Positions 63,261-64,000 of a DNA stretch of 64,000 nt are shown piece by piece. Under the pieces are notes generated by a model that was given only the letters and a program-made list of their open reading frames with translations, did no database searches and was not told the DNA's origin. The stretch is taken from assembly GCA_017437005.1 (NCBI GenBank), contig JAFSBZ010000045.1:1-64000 (forward strand), in the 5' to 3' direction. The position numbers and the translations under genes are program-made. This DNA comes from Clostridia bacterium (GTDB lineage Bacteria > Bacillota > Clostridia > Oscillospirales > Acutalibacteraceae). Every line of letters starts with the position of its first letter. Position 1 is the first letter of the stretch.

Positions 63261-63734
63261 TTAATCATCGGTGCTTATAACTGTTTCGCCATCTTTAGTT
63301 ATAGCAGTGTTTTTATCGTTAACTCTGATGTATTTTACCTGACTTTTATCCATTTTTTGCATACCTATTTCGGCAGCTTCCAATTCAATATTTGAATAGG
63401 ATATAACACGTTCAAGTTGTACTTCAAGATTTGTTTTTTCGCTTTCAAATTCCTTAATTTCGCCTTTTACAGCGTTAATTTTGGAATTGACCTCGTTAAT
63501 TTGAAGATGCAAAAATATATTACCGCACATAGCGGCTAACATAAACATAGCTGTCATAACTGCCATAACAGATGTTGACATACACTTTACAGCTATTCTT
63601 TTTGTTTTTTTCTGCTGCTTAGTCTTAGGCAACTTAACAATATTATCTTTTTTTGTAGGCTCGGCAGAGCGAGGCATAAACATTTCAAAATCATATGCCA
63701 TACTGTCGTTATAGTACTTTAAGTTGTCCACCAT
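63261..63734 (-). CDS. ftsL: FtsL-like division protein
   Basis: A 157-residue bitopic protein. A basic cytoplasmic tail of about 50 residues (KTKQQKKTKR) precedes one membrane helix (about 55-76), followed by an extracytoplasmic coiled coil (LQINEVNSKINAVKGEI) and the segment AAEIGMQKMDKSQVKYIRV typical of FtsL/DivIC. It forms a complex with FtsQ and FtsB. Sequence similarity in this family is low, so identity rests on layout and position between rsmH and the transpeptidase gene. ATG at 63734 is preferred for its AAGGA spacing. Confidence 0.8.
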   Translation of the reverse strand: MVDNLKYYNDSMAYDFEMFMPRSAEPTKKDNIVKLPKTKQQKKTKRIAVKCMSTSVMAVMTAMFMLAAMCGNIFLHLQINEVNSKINAVKGEIKEFESEKTNLEVQLERVISYSNIELEAAEIGMQKMDKSQVKYIRVNDKNTAITKDGETVISTDD

Positions 63735-63761
63735 TTTCATCATCCTTATATAAATTTTTAA

Positions 63762-64000
63762 TTATAGTTTTACAATAGCACGCAATTTAGCGCTTCGACT
63801 GCGCTGATTTATATCAAGCTCTTCTTGTGTAGCTGTGATAGGCTTTTTGAATGGAAGCATACCTCTTGGCTTCTTGCCACACACACACACAGGAAAATCT
63901 GATGGGCAGGTACACCCTGTGCAATATTCCTTAAATTTCTGCTTAACAATTCTGTCTTCCAACGAATGAAATGTTATGATCGAAAGCACACCGCCAACAT
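63762..64000 (-). CDS. rsmH: RsmH, 16S rRNA (cytosine-1402-N4)-methyltransferase (5' part outside window)
   Basis: The 79 codons in the window are the C-terminal end of RsmH, recognised by [16 protein letters not shown] and the tail [12 protein letters not shown]. RsmH methylates C1402 of 16S rRNA in the ribosomal P site. The frame is open to the window edge, so the start lies outside. [19 protein letters not shown] contains the Cys cluster common in clostridial RsmH tails. It is the first visible gene of the dcw cluster, 27 bases before ftsL. Confidence 0.93.
   Translation of the reverse strand, partial: VGGVLSIITFHSLEDRIVKQKFKEYCTGCTCPSDFPVCVCGKKPRGMLPFKKPITATQEELDINQRSRSAKLRAIVKL

Overview
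The window looks like the chromosome of an anaerobic, low-G+C, spore-forming Clostridia member, probably a gut Oscillospirales/Ruminococcaceae-type organism; the lineage is inferred. The signs are spoIVA and a spoVAC remnant, a ctsR-mcsA-mcsB-clpC operon, a clostridial dcw cluster whose MurE carries the DNPR motif of meso-diaminopimelate enzymes, dockerin-tagged BspA-like leucine-rich-repeat proteins, and an intracellular GH29 fucosidase.

Region 1-2605 is the end of an integrative conjugative element (ICE), visibly richer in G+C than the rest. Reading leftward it holds a DUF5348 protein, a replication-organiser-like ICE protein, an ArpU/sigma-like regulator and a pilin-like membrane protein cut by the window edge. 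A promoter flanked upstream by five 11-bp-spaced repeats drives the transfer side. The element ends inside spoVAC, leaving a 121-residue truncated gene.

2563-8323: truncated spoVAC with an unknown four-helix membrane protein, divergent from trmL and the glycolytic cluster pgk-tpiA-gpmI, then a small orphan membrane protein bearing the GGADGPTAIF motif of Na+-translocating decarboxylases. 8382-18055: rpoBC under a consensus promoter, and a U32/RlhA-like gene. 18219-27471: a lipoprotein, an esterase, a response regulator-histidine kinase-amidase operon, a Xer recombinase, an Asp-rich lipoprotein, spoIVA, a YitT protein and tRNA-Ser(GGA).

27605-44715: a PstS-like protein with GH29 fucosidase, then a secreted cohesin/dockerin group (three BspA-type LRR-dockerin proteins and one cohesin-dockerin adaptor), interrupted by the ctsR-clpC stress operon and a 48-residue Cys/Gly-rich peptide gene. 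44731-45138 is repeat-rich noncoding DNA. 45139-49001 is a TetR-controlled operon (M20 amidohydrolase, TetR, NAD-epimerase, DapA-like aldolase) with a clear palindromic operator. 49033-52714 is an AraC regulator divergent from ThuA, Gfo/Idh and EamA genes.

52807-64000 is the dcw cluster on the minus strand: rsmH (partial), ftsL, a PASTA-containing division transpeptidase, murE, mraY, ftsW, murG, murA, ftsQ and ftsZ. It lacks murF, murD and ftsA at their usual places. Together these genes make lipid II, flip and polymerise it at the septum, and build the FtsZ ring.
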